Shown piece after piece: positions 37,550-48,129 of a DNA stretch of 64,000 nucleotides. The DNA comes from Dasypus novemcinctus (taxonomy: Eukaryota; Chordata; Mammalia; Cingulata; Dasypodidae). Position 1 is the first letter of the stretch. Every line of letters starts with the position of its first letter. The stretch is from positions 35,570,770-35,634,769 of the forward strand of contig NC_080682.1 in NCBI RefSeq assembly GCF_030445035.2, given 5' to 3'. The translations under genes were made by a program, and so were the position numbers. Under the pieces are notes generated by a model, which saw only the letters and a list, made by a program, of their open reading frames with translations, was not told where the DNA came from and searched no databases.

Positions 37550-38115
37550 TTATTTCAAGCTGATCATTTTTCTACAGGCATTTTTGACATCTTTGTTCCT
37601 TAGACTATAAATCAGAGGATTCAACATAGGTATGATCAATGTATAGAACACAGAAGTCACTTTGTCAATGTCCAGTGAGTGACCTGTTCTGGGGCACAAA
37701 TAAATGAACATTAAGGTACCATGGTAAATAGTGACAACAATCAGGTGGGAAGGAGCACAAGTGGAGAACCCTTTCCTTCTTCCCTCGGCAGAGCCTGTCT
37801 TGAACATAGCTGTGATGAGATGATGTAACAAAACACGACACAGATTCCGTGTGCCACTGGCAAGAATACAAATGGACACAGAAGAATACACAGCAAATGG
37901 ACACAGAGAGCAGACAAGTGGGGGGGAGGGTGGGAAAGGGGAGAAAAATAAATAAAAAATAAATCTTAAAAAAAAAAGGAGAGAACTCTTAAAAGACAGA
38001 TAGTTTCAACCAAACTAGCAAAGACCACCAGAACCATGTCATGCATGTAAATGTCAGTGCAGGATAGAGAGAATAATGGGGAGATATCACAAAAGATATC
38101 ACTTTTATTATTTTC
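37550..38115 (-). pseudogene. Olfactory receptor C-terminal relic, split by a DAS SINE
   Basis: On the minus strand, 38115 down to about 37980 reads FCDISPLFSLSCTDIYMHD and then [13 protein letters not shown] (extracellular loop 2 to TM5). After the SINE fragment, 37835 down to 37550 reads [17 protein letters not shown], then [20 protein letters not shown] and DVKNACRKM (TM6, TM7 and C-terminus). An extra residue disturbs the FSTCASHL motif. Nothing resembling TM1-TM4 was found beyond 38115, so the 5' half is lost. The subfamily is unresolved. Confidence 0.85.
37838..37978 (+). mobile_element. DAS SINE 3' fragment inside OR relic
   Basis: It matches the 3' third of the DAS SINE (CCGTGTGCCACTGGCAAGAA-like, then CAGCAAATGGACACAGAGAG, AGGGTGGGAAAGGGG, AATAAATCTT and an A run). 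The tRNA head is missing. It is oriented opposite to the OR coding strand. Confidence 0.85.
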
Positions 38116-38119
38116 ATGC

Positions 38120-39055
38120 CATGCTTTCAATACCAACTTAATTAAAGCCCCTTTTATTCAACATTTCAAATTGTGTCATAGCTGCCAAATTTAAAGAGTA
38201 TTATTTCATAAGTAATAATCTTCTGTCATAAGTTATGTACTTGATTTCTTCATCCCATAAGATAGTTTTGAATCTTTTGTCTTAAATTCATACTTCTCTT
38301 GGCTTGTAAACACTTCTCTTTAGCTCCCCCTATAGTTCAATAAACCCGTACTTAGTCTCCTTCCCAGACTATTGCACTTTCCCAGGGCTTCATTATTCAT
38401 CTACTTCTCTCCTCACTATGTACAATATCTCTAGCTTATTTTGTCTTTCCTTACATTACCATATGTACAATGAAAAATTTCTTATTTTCATTCCAAAATT
38501 CAGTTCCATCTGAACAATATTCTCTATGTAAGGGTATATTTAAATGACAGTATCCATTTGGATGCATGCAAATTTCATATAATTAAAGCATATCTAAAAT
38601 AAGATTTATACATGCAGAAAGATTTCACTTCCTACAATTTATTCTATTCTGCAATCCCTATCTTGATATATGTCTCTACCACCCACACTGTTGGTACAAA
38701 TAAGAAACTTCTCCTAACTAAAACCTAGCCAAGAAACCACTGAGTCATTCTTGTACATATGGCAAATATGCAAACTTTCCTCTTTATTATCAGTCCATTA
38801 TTTAACTGTAGTCCTGTATCCTCATTTGAACCTCTTCATTGACCTCATTCCCTCTAGGTGCTCTCCACCCTATCTCCAAACATCCAACAAAATCTATTCA
38901 TGTACCAATGTCTAAGTAAGACCTGTATAAAATTGACTTTTTATTATGTTACCTTCTTATTTAACTCCTTTAGTGATTCTCTGTCTCCTTCAAACTCAGA
39001 ATTTAAACACCTTCAGATTTGATATATATTTTTATTTATTTCCTCTTTTTATCTA
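38120..39055. other. Intergenic DNA, nothing recognised
   Basis: Pyrimidine-rich in parts (38300-38420, 38800-39000), with no gene or clear repeat. Confidence 0.45.
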
Positions 39056-39059
39056 TTGT

Positions 39060-39470
39060 GAGTGAGCTGCAGGCGCCACTCTTTAAAGATGGTGCCAAGC
39101 CTCGCAGTAAACAACCATAAGCCACTCCCATTTCTTCCCTGGACCTCAGCAACAAGATCCCATGAGCCAACCAGCCTCGCTGAATTAGCATTACCAATCA
39201 GGTACTTGCACGCTGCCTAACTTGCCCTTAGAGGCCCATAAAAGCTGTTGCATTTCCTCAATGCCACCAGCCTGGGTCTCCAGAGCAGTTACTGTGTGTT
39301 GTCTTGCTCTGTTGGTCCTTACCTCTTCGGGCTTGGAGCCTCTGGATGGCACAGCAACAATCTATCTATATCATCCCAAACCTTATCTCACAACATTACC
39401 AACTCTTAATCACCCCAATTTGTCACAGGTTCTTAATAAACCTAAATGTTCTTATCAAAATTGATAATAC
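39060..39470 (+). mobile_element. LTR fragment, retrovirus fossil of undetermined class
   Basis: It has a CCAAT-type box (ACCAATCAGG near 39195), a TATA-like CCATAAAAGC near 39237 and a poly(A) signal AATAAACC near 39434, in LTR order. No internal viral region follows. It is probably a solo LTR; boundaries and class are uncertain. Confidence 0.5.
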
Positions 39471-40090
39471 ATGTAATACTTCTTTCATAGTGCTTGTACT
39501 TGTTCAAGTTCTAACTTCTGTAACATTTTTCATATGTTTAATTAGTCCATATATCACATACATTTCCTCAGTTACCATTTTTAAAACCAATCATCTATAA
39601 TAAAACCAGAATCAGTAACATTCAAAAAGTTGTCTACAAATTTAGAGCAAATAAACAAGATATTTGAGGATTTACTATCTGGGAAAGAAAATGAAATATG
39701 ATTCAATAAAGATTACGAATTCTGGAATATCATTCCAGTTTATTTTTCTACCTTTGTTTCTTTTCTCACTGGCTAAATTAAGTGAGTTCTAGGTAAATAC
39801 GGACTGGTGATTGCTTTGGGTTGCATAGCTCTGCTATAAAATTGTAGGGGTAGAAACTAGAAATTCTATGTCATTGGCATAATAAATATCTCCACTGAAA
39901 GTTTTCTTTCCAGAATATGGAATGAAGACAAGTATAACAGAATATAAAATGATTTAGTAAGTGTCATTATTTCCTGACAGCTCAATGTGCTACAATTGAT
40001 ACAGACGTATTAGTTATAAACTAAGTTAAATTTCCATTTGGGATATGTGGGCAAGAACAGGCAAGTTTATATCTCTTACCACAGTATCAG
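39471..40090. other. AT-rich intergenic DNA
   Basis: No gene or clear repeat was seen. Confidence 0.45.
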
Positions 40091-40094
40091 TGGC

Positions 40095-40312
40095 TTATGA
40101 TGAGGTGATTAAAAGCATAGACCCTGGAGGTAGAATACCCGGGCTTGTTATGAATAACCTATTGCTTAATTTTCTGATACATAAGGTATATATTATTGTA
40201 GCATTAGGGTTGTGAAGGGGATTAAATGAGCTAATAATACATATGGGTTATTTTGAAGAGTGCCTGAAACATACCAAACACTCAATAAATTACTCTTGAA
40301 TGGTTGGAACAA
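40095..40312 (+). mobile_element. MIR SINE fossil
   Basis: MIR landmarks are in order: GTGATTAAAAGCATAGACCC, ATACCCGGGCTT, GGATTAAATGAGCTAATA, AGTGCCTGAAACATA and ACTCAATAAATTA. Confidence 0.9.
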
Positions 40313-40374
40313 GTTAGAGCTAACTAGACATTAGCATTTACTTAATTTTTTCTTTTTCTTTTGTTTCAATTTAA

Positions 40375-40625
40375 TTTTATTTGTATTATCTTTTGTAAAG
40401 ATACATATATCACACAAAATGTTACATTAAAAAATATAAGCAGTTCCCATATACCCCACTCCCCACAACCCCCACCCTCCCACATTAACAACTTCTCTCA
40501 TTAGTGTGGTACACTCATTGCATTTGATGAGTATATTTTGGAGCATTGCTACACAGCATGAATTATAGTTTATGTTGTAGTTACACTCTCTCCCAGTCCA
40601 TTCAGTGGATTATATTTATTTAATT
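40375..40625 (-). mobile_element. Family X 3' end, copy 6
   Basis: It parallels the 3' ends of the X copies at 41078 and 60272: AATGTTACATT, then CCCATATACCCCACTCCCC, then a TTGGAGCATTGC block. The poly(A) end faces left, so it is on the minus strand. It is heavily truncated. Confidence 0.6.
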
Positions 40626-41077
40626 TTGTAACAATAAGATTATACACTGTTTTCTGATTTTAAAAAAAAGGTTTAATTAGAGAGACATAGCATTATTGAG
40701 CTCAAAGTTAACATTTTGGATTTCTGCTTTCCTGAAATACATGATTTTCTCCTTAGAAGATATCAACTTGGAAGCCCATGTATTTTTCTTTATAAACACA
40801 GTGTTTAAAGACTTTAAACTGTCCAAGGAGAGGAGCAATGAACACTGTTGTGAAGGTGAGAGAGAAATAAAATTATATCCGGTGTCCAGAAAGTAAAGGG
40901 TGGAAGAAAGTGTTTCTCTTTTGTGCCATTCTCTATTGTGGTAATTGTGAAGAACAAATCTTGAAAAAGTAGGCAGTTAAAGAAAGAGACTCATTTTTAA
41001 GACCAACATTCAAATAAGTTTGGGGTCTTGGACATGGGGAATACCCATTTCTTTGCTGAAGGTAGTTTTCCACCAAA
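40626..41077. other. Unassigned sequence between X copies
   Basis: No gene or clear repeat. A 66-codon frame at 40696 is without family features. Confidence 0.4.
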
Positions 41078-41863
41078 ACCCCTTCCTTTTTTTTCTTCTT
41101 TATTTTCTTTCAAATGTTACATTCAAAAAATATGAGGTCCCCATATACCCCGCACTCCCCCTAACCCACTCCTCCCATATCAGCAACCACTTCCATCATC
41201 ATGGCACGTACACTGCACTTGGTGAATACATTTTGGAGCACTGCTGTACCACATAGACAGTGGTCTACATTGTAGTCTACACTCTCCCCCATTCCACCCA
41301 GTGGGCCATGGGAAGACATACAATGTTCAGCATCTGTCCCTGTAGCACCACCCAGGACAACTCCAAATCCTGAAAATGTACCCACATCATATCTCTTCTT
41401 TCTCTCCCTGTCGTCATCAGCTACCGAGTCCACTTTCTCCATATCAGAACTACAATTTCTTCCCTTACTAATCACAATAGTTCTCCAGCAGAACACCAGT
41501 AAGTCCACTCTATTCCATACTCTATTCCTCCATCCTATGGACCCTGGGATGGTTATGTCCAGTCCCCCTGTACATCAAGAGGATGCTTCAATTCCACATG
41601 GATGATGGATGCAATTCTCCTGCTTGCAGCTGTAGGCACTCTTGGCTCCCTAGTGTGGTGGTTGACCTTCTTCCCCTCCCTGTTAGCTGACTGGGGTAAG
41701 TTCAATAAACCAGAGGGTAGAAGTTGCAAGTCTGCTGAGGCCCAGGGCCTGGCTGTCACATGGACAGTCCAGAGATTCAGGTCTCCAACCCAAACACCAA
41801 CCACAGGTTTGGTAAAAGTAACAGAAGAGGCTTGTGTAGGAAGGTCATATCTGAGTCCAACTC

Positions 41864-42738
41864 TGCGGTCACCCCTCGGGCTGAAGTGTGGTTTGCTGGC
41901 CTGGCGGGGGAGCAGCCGCGGCAGGCCAAGCCGCTGCCCCCATAATAGGGTGGCTGGTCGGACTCACCGCCACCCCTGAAGGGAGCTCGGCATGGGCGCA
42001 GAGTGCCCTCGGGTCTCCCCTTCTCAGCAGCCATGCTTCCGCGGCCGCCCCTCCTCCTGGATGGCGCCACACGATGCCTTGTGGGGTGGCACCCTTCTTC
42101 GTCTTTCTCCCTGCGCAGGTGCAGGGTGGAAAATTCCAGTCTGCCCTTTTCCCCTTCCCCGACAGCAGCAACAGCCAGGCGTGGGCAGGAAACTCAAGTC
42201 TGCCCTCCACCCCAGCAACAGCAGCCACCAATCCCTAAACCCTGCCCCTTCCCCCAGCAACAGCGACAGCCAATCCCTAACCACCACCCCTCCCCCATCC
42301 AGTACCGCCCACTGACCTTTTGCCAGTAACCAATCAGAACAGGGCGTGGCTTCGACCAATCAGCCTTCCCCAGCCCCTATAAAACTGTTGCCTCTCCCTC
42401 AATAAAGTGGACTTGTGTGTTTACCTTGTCTCCGTGGTAGTTCTTCTGCCGTGCGCCCTCCAGTCCTGAGAGCCTCCGACAAGGGCCTGGCCTCCCTTGT
42501 CCCCAGTTCGTCGCCTGCTTCTCCGGGCGACCCCTTCATCGCCGGCTTCTCCGGGCGACCCCGTCAGCAGAACCACGCAACCCCTGTGAGACCGACCCCT
42601 CGTCTGCTGCCGGACCGACCCCTCGTCCCACTTGGGACCGACCCCTCATCCCAAGTGGGACCGACCCCTCGTCTGAAGCTGGACCGACCCCTCGTCTGCA
42701 GCCAGACCCCATCTCTACCGACCGAGCAAGCCGCCGCA
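41864..42738 (+). repeat. 5' LTR of class II ERV
   Basis: It begins TGCGGTCACC and ends CCGCCGCA, the usual TG...CA. It is GC-rich and CpG-rich, with CCAAT boxes (CAACCAATC... type near 42330 and 42355), a TATA-like CCTATAAAACTG near 42377 and a poly(A) signal AATAAA near 42401. The R/U5 part carries a tandem array. Overlapping open frames of 80-200 codons arise from the high GC content and are not genes. Confidence 0.9.
42588..42712 (+). repeat. Tandem GACCGACCCCTCGTC array in LTR R/U5
   Basis: About five imperfect units of 22-24 bases share the core GACCGACCCCTCGTC. The 3' LTR has the same array near 45010-45120, with small differences in unit order. Confidence 0.85.
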
Positions 42739-42740
42739 GT

Positions 42741-42758
42741 TGGCGCCCAACGTGGGGC
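42741..42758 (+). other. Primer binding site, tRNA-Lys type
   Basis: TGGCGCCCAACGTGGGGC starts two bases after the 5' LTR and matches the 3' end of the lysine tRNA used by betaretroviruses. Confidence 0.92.
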
Positions 42759-42839
42759 AAAGCAACCCCACCACAGCACAATGTGGGGCAAGGCAACTCC
42801 ACCACAGCCTCACTCCATAACCTGGCAGCCCCCCCCCCT

Positions 42840-43215
42840 CTCTTCTCACCTTGGGACTTCTCTCGTGCAACATTGCTGCTACCTGAGCCTTGGCTACCTC
42901 ATACGATCCACGGCGGTCTGGGAGAATCGCTGGATGGCTTTCTCCTTCCATGTCGGGGGCTTATACCGACCCGCTTTGATTAAGAGGAGCCTTGGATTTC
43001 TTGGGAGCGCGCGCTTGCACATCTGAAGTAACCCTACCACAGCCCTACACCCTCCTCTCTTCTCATCCCTATCTTTTCGCTCTGCATTGCTGCTCCTGAA
43101 CCTTGGTGACCTCATACGATCCACGGCGGTCTGGGAGAATCGCTGGATGGCTTTCTCCTTCCATGTTGGGGGCTTATACCGACCCGCTATGATTAAGAGG
43201 CGCCAATAAAACTCT
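42840..43215 (+). repeat. Tandem duplication in ERV leader
   Basis: Two direct copies of about 180-200 bases lie at about 42840-43010 and 43050-43215. They share CATACGATCCACGGCGGTCT, then TCGCTGGATGGCTTTCTCC, and end in GATTAAGAGG. The copies are nearly identical in the core. Confidence 0.85.
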
Positions 43216-43465
43216 CAGGAGCGTGTGCCTGAGCACCTCCACCCCTGCCTTCACCTCTGACTCCTCCCCTCGGTGCTTGCTCCCCTTTGCCTTGCTCCAC
43301 TGCTCGTCGTTCTGCCCTCCCCTCGTCGGGGCCTTCTCTTGGCCCGAGACCACCGTCGGAGCCCCACCGGCTCCGACCCCTCGTCTCACCGCGCACCTCG
43401 GCTCCCATCGCCGCGCTCTCAAGGTAAGGGCCCCTTCTCTTATCGGCTCCAAAAGGCCATTAGCA

Positions 43466-43600
43466 ATGGGTAACATCCTATCTGCTAAGCAAGCCCTGCA
43501 AGTTCAGGCCCTCGCCGGTCTCCTAGACACTCACCGGTGTAAGATCTCTTTGAAACAGCCCCAAGTCTTCTGTAACCGCGGCCCCCCATGCCGCCATCAC
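43466..43600 (+). other. gag-like N-terminal remnant of ERV
   Basis: The start peptide MGNILSAKQALQVQALAG has the N-terminal Met-Gly myristoylation form of a retroviral matrix domain. A splice-donor-like AAGGTAAGG lies upstream at 43421. It is a fossil fragment only. Confidence 0.6.
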
Positions 43601-43839
43601 TCTCAAGCAGCTCCAGCCCTGCTAAACGGCCCGCAACCCGCTTTCCCCGGCCTGCGGCCTGCTTTCTAGCATCTAATAACATTTCTGCTTTTAACAGCTC
43701 CCCATACTTCTGCAGAGCTTCCTCCTGTCTCGACCTCACTCCTCTTCTCAGCCATCCAAAGCGTCCTTTCTCGTCCCCCACCCCCCTCTTTTTTCTCTTG
43801 AACCCCCATTGCATTGCAGATTAGGCCGCCTCATGTCGG

Positions 43840-44265
43840 CCCGCCCCGTTAACATCGGCCTCTCTCGCACCCGTGGAGACCTTGGCCTTTTTGAACTCGC
43901 GTACGTCTCCACCACTCCCGACGCTGCCGCCACCACTGTCGCTGGTGCCCTGACGCTACTTGTCCTCACCGCTGCGATCCTCCAGACCATCACACAGTCT
44001 GCCTCTACCGCTCTTCACCACCAAGAAGAGATCAACTACCTGTAACGCGCTGTCATTCAGGACTTTTAACAACAGATGGATCTTATAGCCGCCGAGATCA
44101 ACAAGAATTGGACATTGGCCACCTTTGCTTGCAACGGCAAGATACCGCCCCCTAAATTGTACATTTATATCCCTGTCATACTCACCTCCCTCTTCAGCCC
44201 CACTTCCCTCATTACTTACTGCCTCTTGGGCCTCGGCTACTTGTTGCTGCTGCCATCCTGGCCCT
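43840..44265 (+). other. env transmembrane-like remnant of ERV
   Basis: It has a hydrophobic alanine/leucine-rich stretch followed by a Gln/Asn-rich heptad-like stretch, and later a second hydrophobic region shortly before the polypurine tract. This matches the layout of a retroviral transmembrane subunit. It is a fossil. Confidence 0.5.
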
Positions 44266-44268
44266 TAT

Positions 44269-44286
44269 TTGAAAAGAAGGGGGAAA
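44269..44286 (+). other. Polypurine tract
   Basis: GAAAAGAAGGGGGAAA directly precedes the 3' LTR, as expected for the plus-strand primer. Confidence 0.9.
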
Positions 44287-45160
44287 TGCGGTCACCCCTC
44301 GGGCTGAAGTGTGGTTTGCTGGCCTGGCGGGGGAGCAGCCGCGGCAGGCCAAGCCGCTGCCCCCATAATAGGGTGGCTGGTCAGACTCATCGCCACCCCT
44401 GAAGAGAGCTCGGCATGGGCGCAGAGTGCCCTCGGGTCTCCCCTTCTCAGCAGCCATGCTTCCGCGGCCGCCCCTCCTCCTGGATGGCGCCACATGATGC
44501 CTTGTGGGGCGGCACCCTTCTTCTTCTTTCTCCCTGCGCAGGCGCAGGGCGGAAAATTCCAGTCTGCCCTTTTCCCCTCCCCCACAGCAGCAACAGCCAG
44601 GCGTGGGCGGGAAACTCAAGTCTGCCCTCCACCCCAGCAACAGCAGCCACCAATCCCTAAACCCTGTCCCTTCCCCCAGCAACAGCGACAGTCAATCCCT
44701 AACCACCACCCCTCCCCCGTCCAGTACCGCCCACTGACCTTTTGCCAGCAACCAATCAGAACAGGGCGTGGCTTCGACCAATCAGCCTTCCCCACCCCCT
44801 ATAAAACTGTTGCCTCTCCCTCAATAAAGTGGACTTGTGTGTTTACCTTGTCTCCGCGGTAGTTCTTCTGCCGTGCGCCCTCCAGTCCTGAGAGCCCCCG
44901 ACAAGGGCCTGGCCTCCCTTGTCCCCAGTTCGTCGCCTGCTTCTCCGGGCGACCCCTTTGTCACCGGCTTCGCCGGGCAACCCCGTCAGCCGAACCGCGC
45001 AACCCCTGTGAGACCGACCCCTCGTCTGCTGCCGGACCGACCGCTCATCCCAAGTGGGACCGACCCCTCGTCCCAAGTGGGACCGACCCCTCGTCCGAAG
45101 CTGGACCGGCCCCTCGTCCGCAGCCAGACCCCACCTCTACCGACCGAGCAAGCCGCCACA
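44287..45160 (+). repeat. 3' LTR of class II ERV
   Basis: It starts TGCGGTCACC and ends CCGCCACA. At 874 bases it is about the length of the 5' LTR (875). The same TATA-like box, AATAAA signal and R/U5 array are present. Confidence 0.92.
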
Positions 45161-45560
45161 CAGCTCCATCACACTCAGGAACACAAATTCCAAAGTAGGG
45201 CCAAAGGGCATGGCCCTGAACTCCAGAGCCATCTGGCATGACCATAGAACCTGTGGGTCTCCATAGTCCTCAGGAGAACCAATACCTGGGCCTATCTACT
45301 TTGGCTGTCTCTGCGTACCCTGCTGAGGTGTGCATAAGCATTACCCCTCTGATGATCACCAGACTATTTTTGGGAGACTCATAGGCATAAAAACTCATTT
45401 GTCCTTTCTGTTTCCCCTTTATCCAAAGTCAAAAAGCAGTTTTTAACACCTGATATTATATGTAGGCTGAGATAATCTGCCAGTCTGAGTTGACCTTTTT
45501 ATTCAAGGTCTTTTTCTAGTTACATCATCATCTGTAAACCCCTTATTTCTTGTCATAGAA

Positions 45561-47570
45561 TTGAATGTTGGGAAGAAATCATTAAGATAACTTATATAGA
45601 GTATTACTAGTAATGATGTTTCAAGAAAGTTATAAACATCAAGAATGAAAGAAATTTGAAACATGCAGAAATTAAATATGAGAAGCCAAATAGAACAATG
45701 AAATGAAACAAAGATTGAGGAAAAAAAGAGGTGTCAATGTTGTATGCAATTGTCAACTTGCAAAAAATATTTCTGAATGCGTTCAGCAAGATGATATATT
45801 CCTGCAGCAAGTTCTCATCTTCTGTTATTCCCTTAAAGACAGGCCCCCACCCCAACCACAGTCCTTTTACTTGTTTGTCAATTTTTGGCATCAGTTTATT
45901 ACCATAGTGCAGAAAAAATAATATAATATAAAAAAATGGGTCAGCCTTGATTGCTATTTAAATCAGTTTAACTTTTAATAAGAGCTAATGATAATTGAGT
46001 TTATATTTAGATTCCTAACCAGACTCCATTAATGCTGACAGTTGCCCTATGAAACATATGTTAAATGTATTTGATTGTTTCTGTTGTTTTTATTATTATT
46101 ACCCTGAGGACTTATAACCTGTCTTATCCCAGTTTCCTTCCAGAACATCAGTTTTCTCTGTGTAAACTAAGTGAATAAAGGAGATGAGCCTTTAAAACTC
46201 AAATCTAGTGCTATTATTCTACGATTCTGTCAGATTACTTACCAGATTAATACCTCTCTTGCATCCACCTTCTTACTACACTGTCCAAAGCCTCAGTTCC
46301 TTTTCTAGTGGTAAACTCAAGTTTGAAACACAGAGACAAATATAAAAAAAAAAAAAGTTACTTGTAATATTGTCAGCATCCATTTGTGGAAAGTCTTCTC
46401 TTTTCGTAGAAGAAATTTTTGCCTCCCATAGGGAGGCTGTGGTTCCTTAGGAAAAAGAATACGTAATTATCCTTTGCTTGAGACTGTTAAGATCATCTTC
46501 ATGATTCCACACCAGATTTCAAGGCCCTAAACTCTGACATCCAAATTCCAAAGGGAAAAGATGGGTAAACAATTAAACACATTTAATTAGGAGTTGATTA
46601 AACAGCAAGAAAAATGACGTAATGTGTTTTTCTACATCTTGAGAATTCTCCAAAGAAGTATATCATGGTTTTCAGAGAAAATTAGATTATAATATTTGTT
46701 GTCTATCTTGAATTAACCAGCTCAAAATAATTGATTATAGAAGTATTGGAATATTCTATATGAAGTGATAGTGAAATAAACTGGGTGAAAACAAAAATTT
46801 AACTAGCTGACCATCAAGAGATAAAAATGTCCTGGCACTCAACACATGTCTAAAGAGAATAAATTGGAAAGGAAGCTAATCACTCTGATGTATTTTTTTA
46901 ATATATTTTTATCTGTGTTCTAAGTGATTTCTTGATATCCAAGGCCAGCACAGATCAGGAAGTCTTCATTCAACCCATATGTGAGTGTCATACATACTGA
47001 ACCCAACACTGTCCTAAGTACAAAATAGAAAAGTCGGATGACTTAAACTGGGTATTAATGATTTTATCATGTACAGAATTGTGAATAAGAGAAGAGAGAG
47101 AAAAAAAGTAATTACATGGAGATAGCAAACTCTGAGTCATGTTTGGGGATGTGAAAATGAAACTTACAGATAATCTGTTGCCTAATTAATATTTATATGA
47201 CTGCAAAAATATATTTGTTTTTGACTAATTAGGACTTGTATTCCTCTTCATGGGGAGTGAAATTTACTCTCTGATAAAGAATGTATCAGACACCTTTTGG
47301 TGCCAAACTTTTTTTTTTTTTCCTTTCATAAAAGCAAAGACATTTCATTCTGAAAATAAATGAGAGATTTGTAAGTTTTAAGAAGTGATTATGCATGAAA
47401 CATGTAATAAAAATTTAGACATCACATCTATGAAAATCATAAAAGTGTTTCTAAAAATTAACAGAAGCAAAAGAGGTTTCAGCTATTGAATGAAAGAGTA
47501 AGAAACACTTCAGTGTCTAGTCAAATGCAATGGGTACTGAAAAGCTAGAAGACTGAAAAGAAAATTCAGA
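45561..47570. other. AT-rich intergenic DNA, possible MIR/L2 scrap
   Basis: No gene was seen. TTCATTCAACCCATATGTGA with CACTGTCCTAAGTAC at 46965-47025 resembles a MIR or L2 segment but is short. Confidence 0.45.
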
Positions 47571-47574
47571 TGCC

Positions 47575-48070
47575 ACACTCTTTTTTAAAAACCCCTCTTT
47601 CTCCCAGGGAATCTGCCCTTATTGTTTGGAGCAGTGAACCATCCTTCCTCCTAGGCTATTTACACTAAAGGGAAGGTATATGTGCCACTTCCAGCCACAG
47701 AGGTGAGCAACTCCTGGTTTTTATTTGGTTTCTTTATTTTTCCAGTACCCTCCTAGATGGCTCAGAGCAACTTCCAGTCCTATGTATATCCAAAGCAGCA
47801 GGCAGGGAGGAAGACTTCTGCTTTCCTCTCAGTCCCATGCAATTCATCAGGAGTTTTACCCTCTCTTAATACCTCGGAGTGGGGGGAGGGGAGGCCTTTC
47901 AAGTGGCCAAGTGGCTGGGCAGTTTAATAATTCATGGTTTGTTGTTTCAGCTTCTTCATCTCTCTTTCCCTCACTCTCCTGGGAGTTGCAAATTTGTGTC
48001 TTCCACTGCTGTACCCCAAAGCAGACCCGCAAGGCAGCCTTTGGCTCTTTCTCCCTTGTTTTAGTGATAG
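47575..48070 (-). mobile_element. L1 5' UTR-like fragment
   Basis: It resembles 7650-7990, the right part of the inverted L1 5' end. Shared words include GTGCCACTTCCAG, GAGCAAC/GCGAACAAC and CTTTATTTTTCCAGTACCCTC. Open frames of 61 and 134 codons here have no family features. Confidence 0.5.
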
Positions 48071-48129
48071 CTGAACCTTATCTGCCTAATCTGATGACCA
48101 TGTTCCCACAATCCCCTCCTCTTAGTTAA

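Larger units (their letters stand above)
41864..45160 (+). mobile_element. Class II (betaretrovirus-like) endogenous retrovirus, short, two LTRs
   Basis: The proviral fossil is about 3.3 kb: 5' LTR, tRNA-Lys-type primer site, an internal region of about 1.55 kb, polypurine tract and 3' LTR. The lysine primer site and 6-bp flanking repeats (CAACTC at 41858-41863, CAGCTC at 45161-45166) indicate the ERVK-like class II. The internal region holds a gag-like start and an env transmembrane-like end, and no recognisable pol. It is broken and non-autonomous. By hand count the LTRs differ at roughly 35-40 of about 874 positions (near 4%), many at CpG sites. At an assumed mammalian neutral rate this suggests an age of the order of 10 million years. 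Confidence 0.9.
41078..45560 (-). mobile_element. Family X copy 3, interrupted by an endogenous retrovirus
   Basis: The minus-oriented X element runs 41863 down to 41078, ending in a T-rich (poly(A)) end. It is continued on the far side of the retrovirus at 45161-45560. The join can be read against X copy 4: there TCTAAGTCCAGGTCCATCAC is uninterrupted near 61040, whereas here the left part ends in GAGTCCAACTC and the right part resumes CAGCTCCATCAC. It therefore serves as a pre-existing target that predates the retrovirus. Confidence 0.8.

Noticed and set aside
41888-44862. Many open frames of 80-200 codons on both strands
   Set aside because: They lie in GC-rich LTR and leader sequence of the retroviral fossil and recur in both LTRs; they show no domain.
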